A DNA stretch of 64,000 bases from Modicisalibacter sp033446685 (GCF_033446685.1 NZ_JAWQLY010000011.1:62001-126000), one strand, 5' to 3'. Shown: positions 24,863 through 35,215, counted from the first letter of the stretch. Numbers and translations: made by a program. The notes: generated from the sequence alone by a model not told the origin.

Positions 24863-25771
24863 ATGCACATCGCCCTGTTGTCGCGTAACCGCAATCTGTA
24901 CTCCACTCGCCGACTGGTCGAAGCGGGCCAGAGCCGCGGCCACAGTGTGCGCGTGGTCGACACGCTGCGCTGTTACATGAACATCGCCTCGCACCGCCCA
25001 TCGATTCATTACAAAGGGGCCGAGCTCGAGACCTTCGACGCGGTGATTCCGCGCATCGGCGCCTCGGTGACCTTCTATGGCTGCGCCGTGTTGCGCCAGT
25101 TCGAGATGATGAGCACCTATGTGCTCAACGACAACGTTTCCATCACCCGCTCCCGCGACAAGCTGCGCTCGTTGCAGCTGCTTTCGCGCAAGGGCCTGGG
25201 GCTGCCGATCACCGGCTTCGCCCATTCGCCCGACGACATTCCCGACCTGATCACCATGGTCAAGGGCGCACCGCTGGTCATCAAGCTGCTGGAAGGCACC
25301 CAGGGGATCGGCGTGGTACTGGCCGAGACCAACCAGGCCGCCGAAAGCGTGATCCAGGCCTTCATGGGCATGAAGGCCAACATCATGGTGCAGGAATACA
25401 TCAAGGAAGCGCGAGGGGCCGACATCCGCTGCTTCGTGATCGGCGACAAGGTCGTCGCGTCGATGAAGCGCCAGGCTGCAGAGGGCGAGTTCCGCTCCAA
25501 CCTGCATCGTGGCGGTAGCGCCAGCGTAATCCGCATCACCCCCGAAGAACGTTCCACGGCTATCCGCGCCGCCAAGGCGATGGGATTACGTGTCGCCGGC
25601 GTCGACCTGCTACGTTCAAATCATGGCCCGGTGATCATGGAGGTCAACTCCTCGCCGGGGCTGCAGGGCATCGAGAACGCCACTGGCCGCGACATTGCCG
25701 GATTGATCATCGAGCATCTGGAAAAGAACGCCGTCACACCACGCAAGGCGCCCCCCAAACCCAAGGGTTAA
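24863..25771 (+). CDS. rimK: Ribosomal protein S6 modification enzyme (glutamate ligase)
   Basis: A 302-residue ATP-grasp ligase, the usual family length. MHIALLSRNRNLYSTRRLVEAG starts the pre-ATP-grasp domain. VIKLLEGTQGIGVVLAE is the nucleotide loop, and RCFVIGDKVVASMKRQAAEGEFRSNLHRGG and GPVIMEVNSSPGLQGIE are metal/ATP-binding segments. RimK adds glutamates to the C-terminus of ribosomal protein S6. Good start with GGAGA upstream. Confidence 0.93.
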   Translation: MHIALLSRNRNLYSTRRLVEAGQSRGHSVRVVDTLRCYMNIASHRPSIHYKGAELETFDAVIPRIGASVTFYGCAVLRQFEMMSTYVLNDNVSITRSRDKLRSLQLLSRKGLGLPITGFAHSPDDIPDLITMVKGAPLVIKLLEGTQGIGVVLAETNQAAESVIQAFMGMKANIMVQEYIKEARGADIRCFVIGDKVVASMKRQAAEGEFRSNLHRGGSASVIRITPEERSTAIRAAKAMGLRVAGVDLLRSNHGPVIMEVNSSPGLQGIENATGRDIAGLIIEHLEKNAVTPRKAPPKPKG

Positions 25772-25901
25772 GTATCGCGCCTCGCCGCCGATAACCTTGG
25801 ACGACGACATTTCGATGGAAACACAGTATTTCTTGCCATCAGGGGTAGCAAAACGCTGTTTCCAGCCGCACAATCTGCGTCACCGGAGGAGGTGACCGCT
25901 C

Positions 25902-26348
25902 ATGTTTCTCGATAATCGCCAAGTGGCGATGGACAACGTACTGGAGGCGCTGGCCGACAGCCTCGATTACTTCCAGGACAATCTCGAACGCTTGCGCCCG
26001 ACATTGGGCGATGCGCTCAAGCCGCATTTCGAGGAGCGCGGCGAAGCGATGCGCGAACTCCAGGCGCTCGCCAAGCAGCACCTCAACATCCTGCCCCGCG
26101 ACGCCGATGTCGAACGCGACGACTACCTGTGGCTATGGAGCCGGCTGAAAAGCTTCGTCGGTGACGACAGCCAGGTACTGGTCGGCGAGCTGCTCGAACA
26201 GGAACGAGTGGTCATGCAGTCATTGTCGACTCTCTACACGCATCCCCTGCCCGACGCCATCGAGCCGGTCATCGAGCGCTGCTGGAAGGGCTGCCGCGCG
26301 CTGATCCGCGAGCTCTACAAGCTGCAAAAGCCCAAGCAGCGTCGCTAG
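25902..26348 (+). CDS. Hypothetical four-helix protein (DUF2383/PA2169-like)
   Basis: A 148-residue all-helical protein: VLEALADSLDYFQDNLERLRPTLGDALKPHFEERGEAMRELQAL..., with later helices DDSQVLVGELLEQERVVMQSL and ERCWKGCRALIRELYKLQK. The pattern resembles ferritin-like bundles of the PA2169/DUF2383 family, but no clear metal ligands are seen. GGAGGAGG precedes the ATG. It stands alone, 130 bases after rimK. Function unknown. Confidence 0.65.
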   Translation: MFLDNRQVAMDNVLEALADSLDYFQDNLERLRPTLGDALKPHFEERGEAMRELQALAKQHLNILPRDADVERDDYLWLWSRLKSFVGDDSQVLVGELLEQERVVMQSLSTLYTHPLPDAIEPVIERCWKGCRALIRELYKLQKPKQRR

Positions 26349-26445
26349 TAACTGTCGGATTTAACGCTGATCTGTTGCAGAACCCGGGCTTTCGGCCGCC
26401 GGGCTACCCGCCCGCGCATCGGTCATTTCAGCCGTGCCCGCGTGG

Positions 26446-27123
26446 CTAGTGCTCACCCGGGGCTATCTGCAGGGGTTCGCGGGGCCCCAGGAAATAGGGT
26501 TCGCGGTGCCACAGATAGAGATCGCCCAGCGTTGCCACCCGCGCCAGCCACTCACGTACACGCAACTGCCACTCCCCCGCCACGCGCTGTGTCGGTGCCG
26601 CGCAACCGGTCGCCTCGAGGCCCAGGGCATCGGCGATGAACAGCGCCCGCGGCAGGTGCCAGTCCTGGGTGATCAGTAGCGCACGTTCGACGGCGAAGAT
26701 CTCGCGCGCGCGCACCAAGGTATCGAAAGTACTGAAGCCGGCGTAATCGAGGGTCATGGCGCTATCGCGCACGTTGTCCTTGCGCAGGTCGCGCCACATG
26801 GTGACCGGTTCGTTGTAGTAGCGGGTACGATTGTCGCCGGAAAGCAGCAGGTGCTGGACGCGTTGCATACGCAGCAGACGTGAAGCGGCATTGAGCCGCG
26901 CGGCGTAATGCGGATTGCGTCCGCCGCCGCGTGTCCAATAGGACGTGCCGAAGACGATGCCGACCGGCGCCGCGCGGCACAGCAAGAGATCATCCTCGAT
27001 ACGCCCCTGGGTGCGCGACAGCAGCCACCAGTTGGCCGCCAGGACGACCCCGACGGCCAACACGAATAGGGCGGCAGTCCCTGCTGCCGCCCGCTTGAGC
27101 CATGCAGTGCGCTTTGCCGCCAT
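26446..27123 (-). CDS. SanA/YdcF-like protein (DUF218)
   Basis: A 225-residue protein with one N-terminal membrane helix (AAAGTAALFVLAVGVVLAANWWLL) and a DUF218 domain. APVGIVFGTSYWTRGGG, YAARLNAASRLL, LLLSGDNRTRYYNEP and LLITQDWHLPRALFIADALG follow the SanA order. SanA affects envelope permeability and vancomycin sensitivity in E. coli. The biochemical activity is unknown. It lies 77 bases downstream of sufT but seems functionally unrelated. Confidence 0.85.
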   Translation of the reverse strand: MAAKRTAWLKRAAAGTAALFVLAVGVVLAANWWLLSRTQGRIEDDLLLCRAAPVGIVFGTSYWTRGGGRNPHYAARLNAASRLLRMQRVQHLLLSGDNRTRYYNEPVTMWRDLRKDNVRDSAMTLDYAGFSTFDTLVRAREIFAVERALLITQDWHLPRALFIADALGLEATGCAAPTQRVAGEWQLRVREWLARVATLGDLYLWHREPYFLGPREPLQIAPGEH

Positions 27124-27200
27124 CGACTATCAGCTCTCCCACCATCGCTTGGCCGCGCCGTAGCGCTGGCGGTGCCTCGAGCAGCCTGACCGCCCGTGCA

Positions 27201-27767
27201 TTAGAACAGGCCCAGTTCGAGCCGGGCTTCCTCGGTCATCATCTCGCGGCTCCAGGGCGGATCGAACACGATATCGATGTGCACCCGCGAAATCGGCTTC
27301 GCACCGAGGATCTTGCGGCGTGCATCCTCGGCGATAACGTCGCCCATGCCGCAACCGGGGGCGGTCAGGGTCATGCGCACGGTCACCACCCGCTCGCCGC
27401 TCAGCAGATGTTCGATGCGACACCCGTAGACCAGCCCCAGATCGACGATATTGACCGGTATCTCGGGGTCGTAACAGGTGCGCAGTTGATCCCAGACGAA
27501 GCGCTCGAGGGCCTCGTCGTCGGCATCCTCGGGCAGCGTCGGCCTGGGCAGGGCCTCCAGGCCGAGCGCATCGAGATCGCTGCCCTCGATCAGGAACATC
27601 CGGCCTTCGAAGCCGACGCTGACCGTACTGCCCTTGGCCTGCATGATCGAGACGATCGCATCCTCGGTCAGCGTGACGCTCTTGCCGAAGGGGATCGAGA
27701 TCGCCTCGACGTCGCGTTGCAGGGGCATCTGCTGCCCCTTGTAGATAAGACTTTCCAGTGGCTGCAT
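27201..27767 (-). CDS. sufT: Fe-S assembly factor SufT (MIP18/DUF59 family)
   Basis: One hundred eighty-eight residues. The N-terminal part (MQPLESLIYKGQQMPLQRDVEAISIPFGKSVTL) is SufT-specific. The C-terminal DUF59 domain has RTCYDPEIPVNIVDLGLVYG and MTLTAPGCGMGDVIAEDARRKI. SufT helps maturation of Fe-S proteins under high demand. Start at 27767 has CGGAG five bases upstream and 19 bases from the sufS stop. Last gene of the suf operon. Confidence 0.93.
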   Translation of the reverse strand: MQPLESLIYKGQQMPLQRDVEAISIPFGKSVTLTEDAIVSIMQAKGSTVSVGFEGRMFLIEGSDLDALGLEALPRPTLPEDADDEALERFVWDQLRTCYDPEIPVNIVDLGLVYGCRIEHLLSGERVVTVRMTLTAPGCGMGDVIAEDARRKILGAKPISRVHIDIVFDPPWSREMMTEEARLELGLF

Positions 27768-27786
27768 TGCGGCTCCGTTGCCGAAT

Positions 27787-29028
27787 CTATCGCACCATCT
27801 CGACGGCACGCGCGAGCGCCGCGACGAAGATATCGATCTCCTCGGGCGTGTTGTAGGCGGCGAAAGACGCCCGACAGGTCGCTGCCACGCCAAAATGCTG
27901 CAACAGCGGTTGAGCGCAGTGATTGCCGGTGCGGATAGCCACCCCCAACTGGTCGATCAACAGTGCGATGTCCTGGGCATGCGCACCGTCGACGACGAAC
28001 GATACCACGCCGGCCTTGTGCGGTGCGGTGCCCAGCAGGCGCAGGCCGGGAATGCCGGCAAGTTGCTCGTGAGCATGCGCCAGCAGACGCTGCTCCCAGG
28101 CGCCGATCAGCGACACGCCGATCTGCTCGACCCATTCGAGCGCCCGCCCCAGCGCGATCACCTCGGCGATCGCCGGGGTGCCCGCCTCGAACTTGTGGGG
28201 TATCGCGGCGTAAGTACTACCGGCTTCGAAGGTCACCGTATCGATCATCTCGCCGCCGCCTTGCCACGGCGGCATGGCTTCGAGCAGCTCGGCCTTGCCA
28301 TAGAGCGCGCCGACGCCGGTCGGACCGTAGACCTTGTGGCCGGAAAAGGCGTAGAAATCGGCATCGATCGCAGCCACGTCGATCGCCTCATGGGGCGCGG
28401 CCTGGGCACCGTCGACCAGGATCAGGGCGTCATGCGCGTGGGCGATGCGCGCCATCTCGGCGACCGGGTTGATCGTGCCGATGGCGTTGGAGACATGGTT
28501 GACCGCCACCAGCCGGGTGCGCTCGCTGAACAGCTCCCGATAGGCGTCCATGTCGAGCACGCCGCGTTCGTCGACCGGAATGACCTTGATGGTGAAGCCC
28601 CGTTCGGCGGCCAGCAGCTGCCAAGGCACGATGTTGGAGTGGTGCTCGAGGCGCGAGACCAACACTTCGTCGCCCGGCTTGAGAGTGCTGCGTCCCCAGC
28701 TATTGACGACCAGATTGATCGCCTCGGTGGTGCCGCGCGTGAAGACGATCTCGCGCGCCTCGCGGGCCCCGAGGAAATCACGCACCGTGGCCCGCGTCGC
28801 TTCGAACGCGGCGGTCGCCTCATCGGCCAGCGTATGCAGGCCGCGATGGATGTTGGCATTGTAATGCCGATAGTAGTGATCGAGCGTTTCGATCACCTGG
28901 ATCGGCGTCTGGCTGGTCGCGGCGTTGTCGAGATAGACCAGCGGCTTGCCGTGGACCTGCCGATCGAGGATCGGAAAGTCGCGGCGCACCTTCGCCACAT
29001 CCAGGGTCAGGTCAGCCATCGCGGTCAT
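27787..29028 (-). CDS. sufS: Cysteine desulfurase SufS
   Basis: A 413-residue PLP enzyme that takes sulfur from cysteine for Fe-S clusters. PLP lysine in SGHKVYGPTG, active Cys in RTGNHCAQPLL, and HHSNIVPWQ and RGTTEAINLVVNSWG as in group II desulfurases. The start at 29028 (MTAMADLTL) follows GGAGG by 9 bases and overlaps sufD by 17 bases. No sufE or sufU is adjacent, so the sulfur acceptor must be encoded elsewhere. Confidence 0.95.
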   Translation of the reverse strand: MTAMADLTLDVAKVRRDFPILDRQVHGKPLVYLDNAATSQTPIQVIETLDHYYRHYNANIHRGLHTLADEATAAFEATRATVRDFLGAREAREIVFTRGTTEAINLVVNSWGRSTLKPGDEVLVSRLEHHSNIVPWQLLAAERGFTIKVIPVDERGVLDMDAYRELFSERTRLVAVNHVSNAIGTINPVAEMARIAHAHDALILVDGAQAAPHEAIDVAAIDADFYAFSGHKVYGPTGVGALYGKAELLEAMPPWQGGGEMIDTVTFEAGSTYAAIPHKFEAGTPAIAEVIALGRALEWVEQIGVSLIGAWEQRLLAHAHEQLAGIPGLRLLGTAPHKAGVVSFVVDGAHAQDIALLIDQLGVAIRTGNHCAQPLLQHFGVAATCRASFAAYNTPEEIDIFVAALARAVEMVR

Positions 29029-30394
29029 GCTCGCCTGCCTCCTTTGCATGCCCCTGCTCGAGCGTGGCGACCTCAACCAGACCGGTGAGATTGAAGCGCT
29101 CGGGAAGCTTGCCGGCCACCGCCCGCTCGACCCGTTCGGCGACGGCATCGAGGGTCACCCGATCCATCACCTCGCCGGCGAACGCCAGGGTCAGCAAGCC
29201 GCGTGCGGTCTGCTCGTCGAGCCCGCGTGTGCGCAGTGCGAACACGGCCTCCTCGTCGAGCTGACCGGTGGTCGCGCCGTGAGAGCACTTCACATCGTCG
29301 GCATAGATCTCGAGCTCGGGCTTGGTGTCGATCTCGGCGCGATCGGAGAGCAGCAGATTGGCATTGCTCTGATCCGCCTCGATCTTCTGGCTGTCGCGCT
29401 TGACGATCACCTTGCCGTTGAATACTCCACGCGCACGATCGTCGAGGATTCCCTTGTAATTCTCGTTGGAGATCGTGTGCGGCGCATTGTGATTGACCAG
29501 GGTATGGTTATCGACGTGCTGCCGCCCCTGGGCGTAGAACAGGCCATAGAAATGGGCCTCGGCGCCTTCGGCGTTCAACTCGCTGACCAGGTCGTTACGC
29601 ACCAGCGCCCCGCCCAGGTTGACGTTGAACGAGGTGAATCGGCTATCGCGCCCCTGATCCACCTGCAGGCTGGTGACCAGCAGGTCGCCTAGCGGCGCTT
29701 CCTGCAGGTTGTAATGGGTGAGGATCGCGCCACGCTCGAGCAGGGCCTCGGCCACTACATTGGTGAAGTTGCCGGCATCCGCTTCACCGACGAAATGCTC
29801 GATCACCGTGGCCTCGCTGCGTGCGCCGGCCTGGATCAGCACCCGCGGGTGACTCATCACCGGCGCAGCGTTGGCGCGCGACAGGAACTGGACGACGATC
29901 GGCGTCTCGACCACCGTGCCCGGGGCCAGACGGATCACCGCGCCCTCCTCGGAAAAGGCCGTATTCAAGGCGGCGAATGGCGAAAAGTCGACACCGGTCA
30001 AACGCCCCAATACGCCACCCACGGCCTCGTGATTGTCGCTCAGCGCCTGCGACAGCGGCTCCACCGTGGCACCGGCGGGCAGCGCGGCGAGATCCGACAG
30101 CTCGGCGGAGAACAGGCCATCGACGAAGGTCAGCCGAATCGCCGCGGCCAGAGGCAGGGTCAACGCCGCCGCCTGACCCGGCGAGAAGTCGGCGTTGTCG
30201 GCCAAGGCGAAATTGCCCTGGCTGATTCGCCGCACATCGGTGTACTTCCACTGCTCGTCACGCTTGGTGGGAAAGCCCAACGCCTCGAAACGGGCCGCGC
30301 CGGCCTGGCGCCGCGCGGCTATCCACGTCGGTTCAGCGTGACGCGCCGCGCCGCGCGCCTGCAGCCGCTCGAGAAAGCTCTGCTCTTCACTCAT
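29012..30394 (-). CDS. sufD: Fe-S cluster scaffold subunit SufD
   Basis: A 460-residue member of the SufBD fold. The N-terminal helices (FEALGFPTKRDEQWKYTDVRRI) and the core parallel beta-helix with GRQHVDNHTLVNHNAPHTISNENYKGILDDRARGVFNGK and DVKCSHGATTGQLDEEAVFALRTRG are typical; the KCSHGAT histidine is conserved. It forms SufBC2D. Start at 30394 is four bases inside sufC and preceded by GGAGGAG. Confidence 0.95.
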   Translation of the reverse strand: MSEEQSFLERLQARGAARHAEPTWIAARRQAGAARFEALGFPTKRDEQWKYTDVRRISQGNFALADNADFSPGQAAALTLPLAAAIRLTFVDGLFSAELSDLAALPAGATVEPLSQALSDNHEAVGGVLGRLTGVDFSPFAALNTAFSEEGAVIRLAPGTVVETPIVVQFLSRANAAPVMSHPRVLIQAGARSEATVIEHFVGEADAGNFTNVVAEALLERGAILTHYNLQEAPLGDLLVTSLQVDQGRDSRFTSFNVNLGGALVRNDLVSELNAEGAEAHFYGLFYAQGRQHVDNHTLVNHNAPHTISNENYKGILDDRARGVFNGKVIVKRDSQKIEADQSNANLLLSDRAEIDTKPELEIYADDVKCSHGATTGQLDEEAVFALRTRGLDEQTARGLLTLAFAGEVMDRVTLDAVAERVERAVAGKLPERFNLTGLVEVATLEQGHAKEAGEHDRDG

Positions 30395-31143
30395 GCTGCG
30401 GACTCCTCCACGACCCATTCATAGCCGCGCGATTCGAGTTCCAGGGCCAGCTCCTTGCCGCCGGACTTGACGATGCGACCGTCGACCAGCACGTGGACCT
30501 TGTCGGGGGTGATGTAATCGAGCAGGCGCTGGTAGTGAGTGACCATCAGGATCGCGCGTTCGGCGCTGCGCAGCGAGTTGACGCCATCGGCAACGATCTT
30601 CATGGCGTCGATGTCGAGTCCCGAATCGATCTCGTCGAGCATCGCCAGCTTGGGCTCGAGGATCAGCATCTGCAGGATCTCGTTGCGTTTCTTTTCGCCG
30701 CCCGAGAAGCCTTCGTTGACCGCGCGCTGCAGGAAGCTGGAATCCATCTTCATGTAGGCCAGCTTTTCCTTGACCAGCTTCATGAACTCCGGTGCCGGGA
30801 TTTCATTCTCGCCGCGCGCTTCACGCTGAGCGTTGAGCGCCGCCTTGAGCAGATAGATGTTCTTCACCCCGGGGATCTCCACCGGGTACTGGAAACCCAT
30901 CAACAGGCCTGCCTGGGCCCGCTCCTCGATCTCCATCTCCAGCACGTCGCGACCTTCGAAGGTAATCGTGCCCGCGGTGACCTCATAGCCGTCCTTGCCG
31001 GCAATCACCGCCGACAGCGTCGACTTGCCGGCCCCGTTGGGGCCCATGATCGCGTGGACCTCGCCGGACTGGATCGTCAGCGAGAGCCCCTTGAGGATTT
31101 CCTTGCCTTCCACCGTAACGTGCAGATCTTTAACTTCGAGCAT
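30391..31143 (-). CDS. sufC: Fe-S assembly ATPase SufC
   Basis: A 250-residue ABC-type ATPase: Walker A GPNGAGKS, signature FSGGEKKRNEILQM and Walker B LAMLDEIDSGLD. The EIDSGLD wording and the family-typical GFQYPVEIPGV Q-loop distinguish it from transporters. It powers the SufBCD scaffold. AAGGTGG precedes the ATG. A 102-base gap separates it from sufB, where nothing else is seen. Confidence 0.96.
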   Translation of the reverse strand: MLEVKDLHVTVEGKEILKGLSLTIQSGEVHAIMGPNGAGKSTLSAVIAGKDGYEVTAGTITFEGRDVLEMEIEERAQAGLLMGFQYPVEIPGVKNIYLLKAALNAQREARGENEIPAPEFMKLVKEKLAYMKMDSSFLQRAVNEGFSGGEKKRNEILQMLILEPKLAMLDEIDSGLDIDAMKIVADGVNSLRSAERAILMVTHYQRLLDYITPDKVHVLVDGRIVKSGGKELALELESRGYEWVVEESAA

Positions 31144-31245
31144 GTGTTGCCACCTTGAATCGATTCGAGCCGCCTCGACGGCTCCGATAAATTATTTGCG
31201 ACCTACCGATGCACCAGGCGCTTCATGACCGAGCGCAATAGCGCC

Positions 31246-32688
<1,443 letters not shown>

Positions 32689-32744
32689 GGTCTTCCCCTC
32701 CGGGCGGTCTGCTTTTGAGCCCTGTTCAAGCGATGATAGGCGTG

Positions 32745-33212
32745 TCAGCCCTCGGCCGAAGCCGCTAGCGTCACGCTCTGTATGGGTAGCTGCACGGGTA
32801 ACTTGATTGGCGTGGTCTGCGCCAGGTGTGCCAAACTGATGCTATCGAGCAACGTTTGGACACCCAACGTGACACGTTGCCAGTTGTCGGCGACGCTGCA
32901 ATTGCCCAGCAGCTCGCAATCGCCATCGATCTGGCTGCATTCGGTCATTGCCACCGGCCCTTCGATGGCTGCGATGATGTCGCGGGCCGAGATCTGCGCG
33001 GGCGAGCGCGCCAGGCGATAACCGCCCTGAGCTCCTCGCCGCGAGACCAGTAGACCGGCGCGCACCAGCATCTTCAAAGTCTTGCTGACAGTCGGGCGCG
33101 GCAACTGCACTGCTGCAGCAAGCTCCGTAGCGGCATATGCCCGGTCGGGATGGCGCGCTATCTGCGCCATCACCACGGCGGCATAGTCGGTCAGCTTTGA
33201 CAGCTTCAGCAT
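32745..33212 (-). CDS. Rrf2-family SUF regulator (IscR-like)
   Basis: A 155-residue transcription factor. The winged helix lies at about 1-70 (MLKLSKLTDYAAVVMAQIAR; LPRPTVSKTLKMLVRAGLLVSRRGAQGGYRLAR). Cys92, Cys99 and Cys105 (ECSQIDGDCELLGNC) would hold an Fe-S cluster as in IscR. It heads the suf operon and probably represses it when clusters are plentiful, as in the SUF-regulator subfamily. The C-terminal 40 residues are variable. GGAGAG precedes the ATG. Confidence 0.92.
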   Translation of the reverse strand: MLKLSKLTDYAAVVMAQIARHPDRAYAATELAAAVQLPRPTVSKTLKMLVRAGLLVSRRGAQGGYRLARSPAQISARDIIAAIEGPVAMTECSQIDGDCELLGNCSVADNWQRVTLGVQTLLDSISLAHLAQTTPIKLPVQLPIQSVTLAASAEG

Positions 33213-33241
33213 TGCTGCTCTCCAGCTCGCTCAGCGATTGC

Positions 33242-33261
33242 GTACCATTTTAGTCCTATAT
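33242..33261 (-). promoter_or_regulatory. Possible Rrf2/IscR-type operator before the suf operon
   Basis: On the minus strand it reads ATATAGGACTAAAATGGTAC. The ATA-x3-GACTA half matches the type-1 IscR consensus; the right half is degenerate. It is 30 bases upstream of the regulator start, fitting autoregulation. Confidence 0.35.
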
Positions 33262-33295
33262 GATCTCCGTGTGAAGGCATGGCCCAAATCGAACA

Positions 33296-33318
33296 TTTTC
33301 GAACAGTGTATTCGAAAA
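33296..33318. promoter_or_regulatory. TTTTCGAA inverted repeat in the suf/ugd intergenic region
   Basis: TTTTCGAA (33296-33303) and TTCGAAAA (33311-33318) are perfect 8-base arms separated by 7 bases. It lies between the divergent units and could be a regulator site for either. Confidence 0.3.
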
Positions 33319-33631
33319 AAACCACAGCCAAGTTTTGACGTTGGGACCAGCTTTTCCTAGGCTAGGGAACGTAAAGCTCGGGTTACAAAATATTACCCAC
33401 TGAATTAGAATCCTAAAACTAGAAGATTGGCGTGCCGGCCTGAATCGATAGCTAACCTCGACAGCCGGTAGCCAGCTAGAGACTGCTCGTTGTACGTCGG
33501 CACTGATCGGATGTCTGATATTCGAATAAGGATAGACAGCTAGCCTGACGCGCTCGCTCACGAATTGGATTAGGCGTGCAACGCCATCCGTTCGATAGCG
33601 ACATCGATAAACACCATGGAGAGGTGACTAT

Positions 33632-34981
33632 ATGAAGATAACCATCTTCGGATCCGGTTATGTCGGTCTTGTGACTGGAACCTGCCTGGCCGATGTCGGC
33701 CATGAAGTCGTCTGTGTCGACGTCGACGCCGACAAGATCGCCCGCCTCAATCGCGGCGAAGTACCCATCTACGAGCCCGGCCTCGAGCCGATGATCGCCA
33801 CCAACATGCGCGCCGGGCGGCTGCGCTTCACTACCGATGCCGCCGAGGCCGTTGCCTTCGGCAAGCTGCAGTTCATCGCCGTCGGCACCCCCTCCGACGA
33901 GGACGGCAGCGCCGATCTCAAGTATGTGCTCAAGGTCGCCGAGACCATCGCCCAGCACATGCAGGAACCCAAGGTCATCGTCGACAAGTCCACCGTGCCG
34001 GTGGGTACCGCCGACAAGGTCACCGACACCGTTCAGCGCGTGCTCGATGAGCGGGGCGTGGACCTGGCCTTCGACGTCTGCTCCAACCCCGAGTTTCTCA
34101 AGGAAGGCGCGGCCGTCCAGGATTTCTCCCAGGGCGCGCGCATCATCGTGGGCACCGACTCCGATCGGGTCGTCAAGGCGATGCGTGAATGCTACGCACC
34201 GTACAATCGCAACCATGAAAAGCTGATGTTCATGGATGTGCGCAGTGCCGAGCTGACCAAATATGCAGCCAATGCCATGCTGGCTACCAAGATCAGCTTC
34301 ATGAACGAGATCTCCAACCTGGCGGAAAGCCTGGGCGCCGACGTCGAGGACGTCCGTCACGGCATCGGCAGCGATCCGCGCATCGGGTATCACTTCATCT
34401 ATCCCGGTTGCGGCTACGGCGGTTCGTGCTTTCCCAAGGATGTTCAGGCACTCGGCCGCACCGCTGCGGATATCGGCTACAAGGCTGAGCTACTGAGTGC
34501 CGTCGAGGCCGTCAACAAGCGCCAGAAGAGCAAGCTGTTCGAGAAGCTCGAACAGGCCTTCGATGGCGATCTTGCCGGCAAGACCATCGCGTTGTGGGGA
34601 CTGGCATTCAAGCCCAATACCGATGACATGCGCGAGGCGCCGAGTCGCACGCTGATGGAAGCCCTGTGGGCGGCCGGTGCCCGGGTACAGGCCTTTGATC
34701 CCGAAGCGACGGACGAATGCCGGCGCATCTATGGCGAGCGCGACGACCTGAGCTACTGCGAGCGCCGCGACGACACGCTCGAAGGTGCCGATGCGCTGGT
34801 GATCTGCACCGAGTGGAAGGCTTTCCGCGCGGTGGATTTCGAGCATATTGCCGCCACCTTGCGCACCCCGGTCATCGTCGATGGCCGCAACCTCTTCGAT
34901 CCGCAGAGCGTGAAATCAGCCGGGCTGCTGTATTTCGCCATGGGCCGCGGCGACTCGCTGAAGCCGCGCAAGGCAGCTTGA
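33632..34981 (+). CDS. ugd: UDP-glucose 6-dehydrogenase
   Basis: A 449-residue enzyme oxidising UDP-glucose to UDP-glucuronate with two NAD+. Rossmann motif GSGYVG (7-12), IAVGTPSDEDGSADL, KSTVPVGT, Lys210 and the catalytic Cys266 in GCGYGGSCFPKD. The wording is that of Ugd, not of the GDP-mannose dehydrogenase AlgD (different N-terminal region and substrate loop). GAGAGG precedes the ATG. It opens the uronan cluster, 234 bases before the synthase gene, and would supply the activated uronic acid. This is the key reason to doubt that the product is alginate. Confidence 0.93.
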   Translation: MKITIFGSGYVGLVTGTCLADVGHEVVCVDVDADKIARLNRGEVPIYEPGLEPMIATNMRAGRLRFTTDAAEAVAFGKLQFIAVGTPSDEDGSADLKYVLKVAETIAQHMQEPKVIVDKSTVPVGTADKVTDTVQRVLDERGVDLAFDVCSNPEFLKEGAAVQDFSQGARIIVGTDSDRVVKAMRECYAPYNRNHEKLMFMDVRSAELTKYAANAMLATKISFMNEISNLAESLGADVEDVRHGIGSDPRIGYHFIYPGCGYGGSCFPKDVQALGRTAADIGYKAELLSAVEAVNKRQKSKLFEKLEQAFDGDLAGKTIALWGLAFKPNTDDMREAPSRTLMEALWAAGARVQAFDPEATDECRRIYGERDDLSYCERRDDTLEGADALVICTEWKAFRAVDFEHIAATLRTPVIVDGRNLFDPQSVKSAGLLYFAMGRGDSLKPRKAA

Positions 34982-35049
34982 TGGCCATCGATCCCCTGCA
35001 CTGCTATCGAGCCGAAACAATGCTTTCGCATTGAATCAGCGCTAGCAGC

Positions 35050-35094
35050 CTGCTCCCCGCTCGCCCGACGCCTTCAGGCGTCGGGTTGGAGCAG
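35050..35094 (+). terminator. Long two-part hairpin between ugd and the synthase gene
   Basis: Outer arms CTGCTCC/GGAGCAG and inner perfect arms CCCGACGCC/GGCGTCGGG with a TTCA loop. Only two Ts follow the inner stem, so it is probably a partial terminator, attenuator or processing site rather than a full stop. Confidence 0.45.
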
Positions 35095-35150
35095 GAAGAA
35101 TCGCCGCTGGGGTGTGTCAAGGAAGCGCATCTTTCACGGCGAGTTCACCA

Positions 35151-35188
35151 AGCGATAACGGCAATGTGAATACAGTTGCCTTATCGCT
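35151..35188. promoter_or_regulatory. Large inverted repeat just before the uronan synthase gene
   Basis: AGCGATAACGGCAA (35151-35164) and TTGCCTTATCGCT (35176-35188) pair over 13 bases with one unpaired C and an 11-base centre. It ends 27 bases before the synthase ATG. It could be an operator or an mRNA structure controlling synthase expression. Confidence 0.5.
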
Positions 35189-35215
35189 GTCATCGATAGT
35201 CATGGAAGGTTTGCC

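Larger units (their letters stand above)
33213..33631. other. Long divergent intergenic region (suf regulator / ugd)
   Basis: About 420 bases without a convincing gene, AT-richer in 33290-33420. It holds an IscR-like half-site next to the suf regulator, a TTTTCGAA dyad, and a possible plus-strand promoter (TTGACG and TAGGCT with a 17-base spacer near 33335-33365). No AlgU-type promoter was recognised. Confidence 0.5.

Noticed and set aside
25616..25873. Minus-strand frame downstream of rimK (85 codons)
   Set aside because: Overlaps the rimK 3' end, has no ribosome site and no recognisable family.
27778..29088. 436-codon plus-strand frame opposite sufS
   Set aside because: Antisense shadow of an intact, well-conserved SufS.
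33632..34981. Calling this gene algD because of the alginate-like neighbours
   Set aside because: Catalytic and N-terminal motifs (GCGYGGSCFPKD, VGTPSDEDGSADL) are those of UDP-glucose dehydrogenase; AlgD differs throughout.
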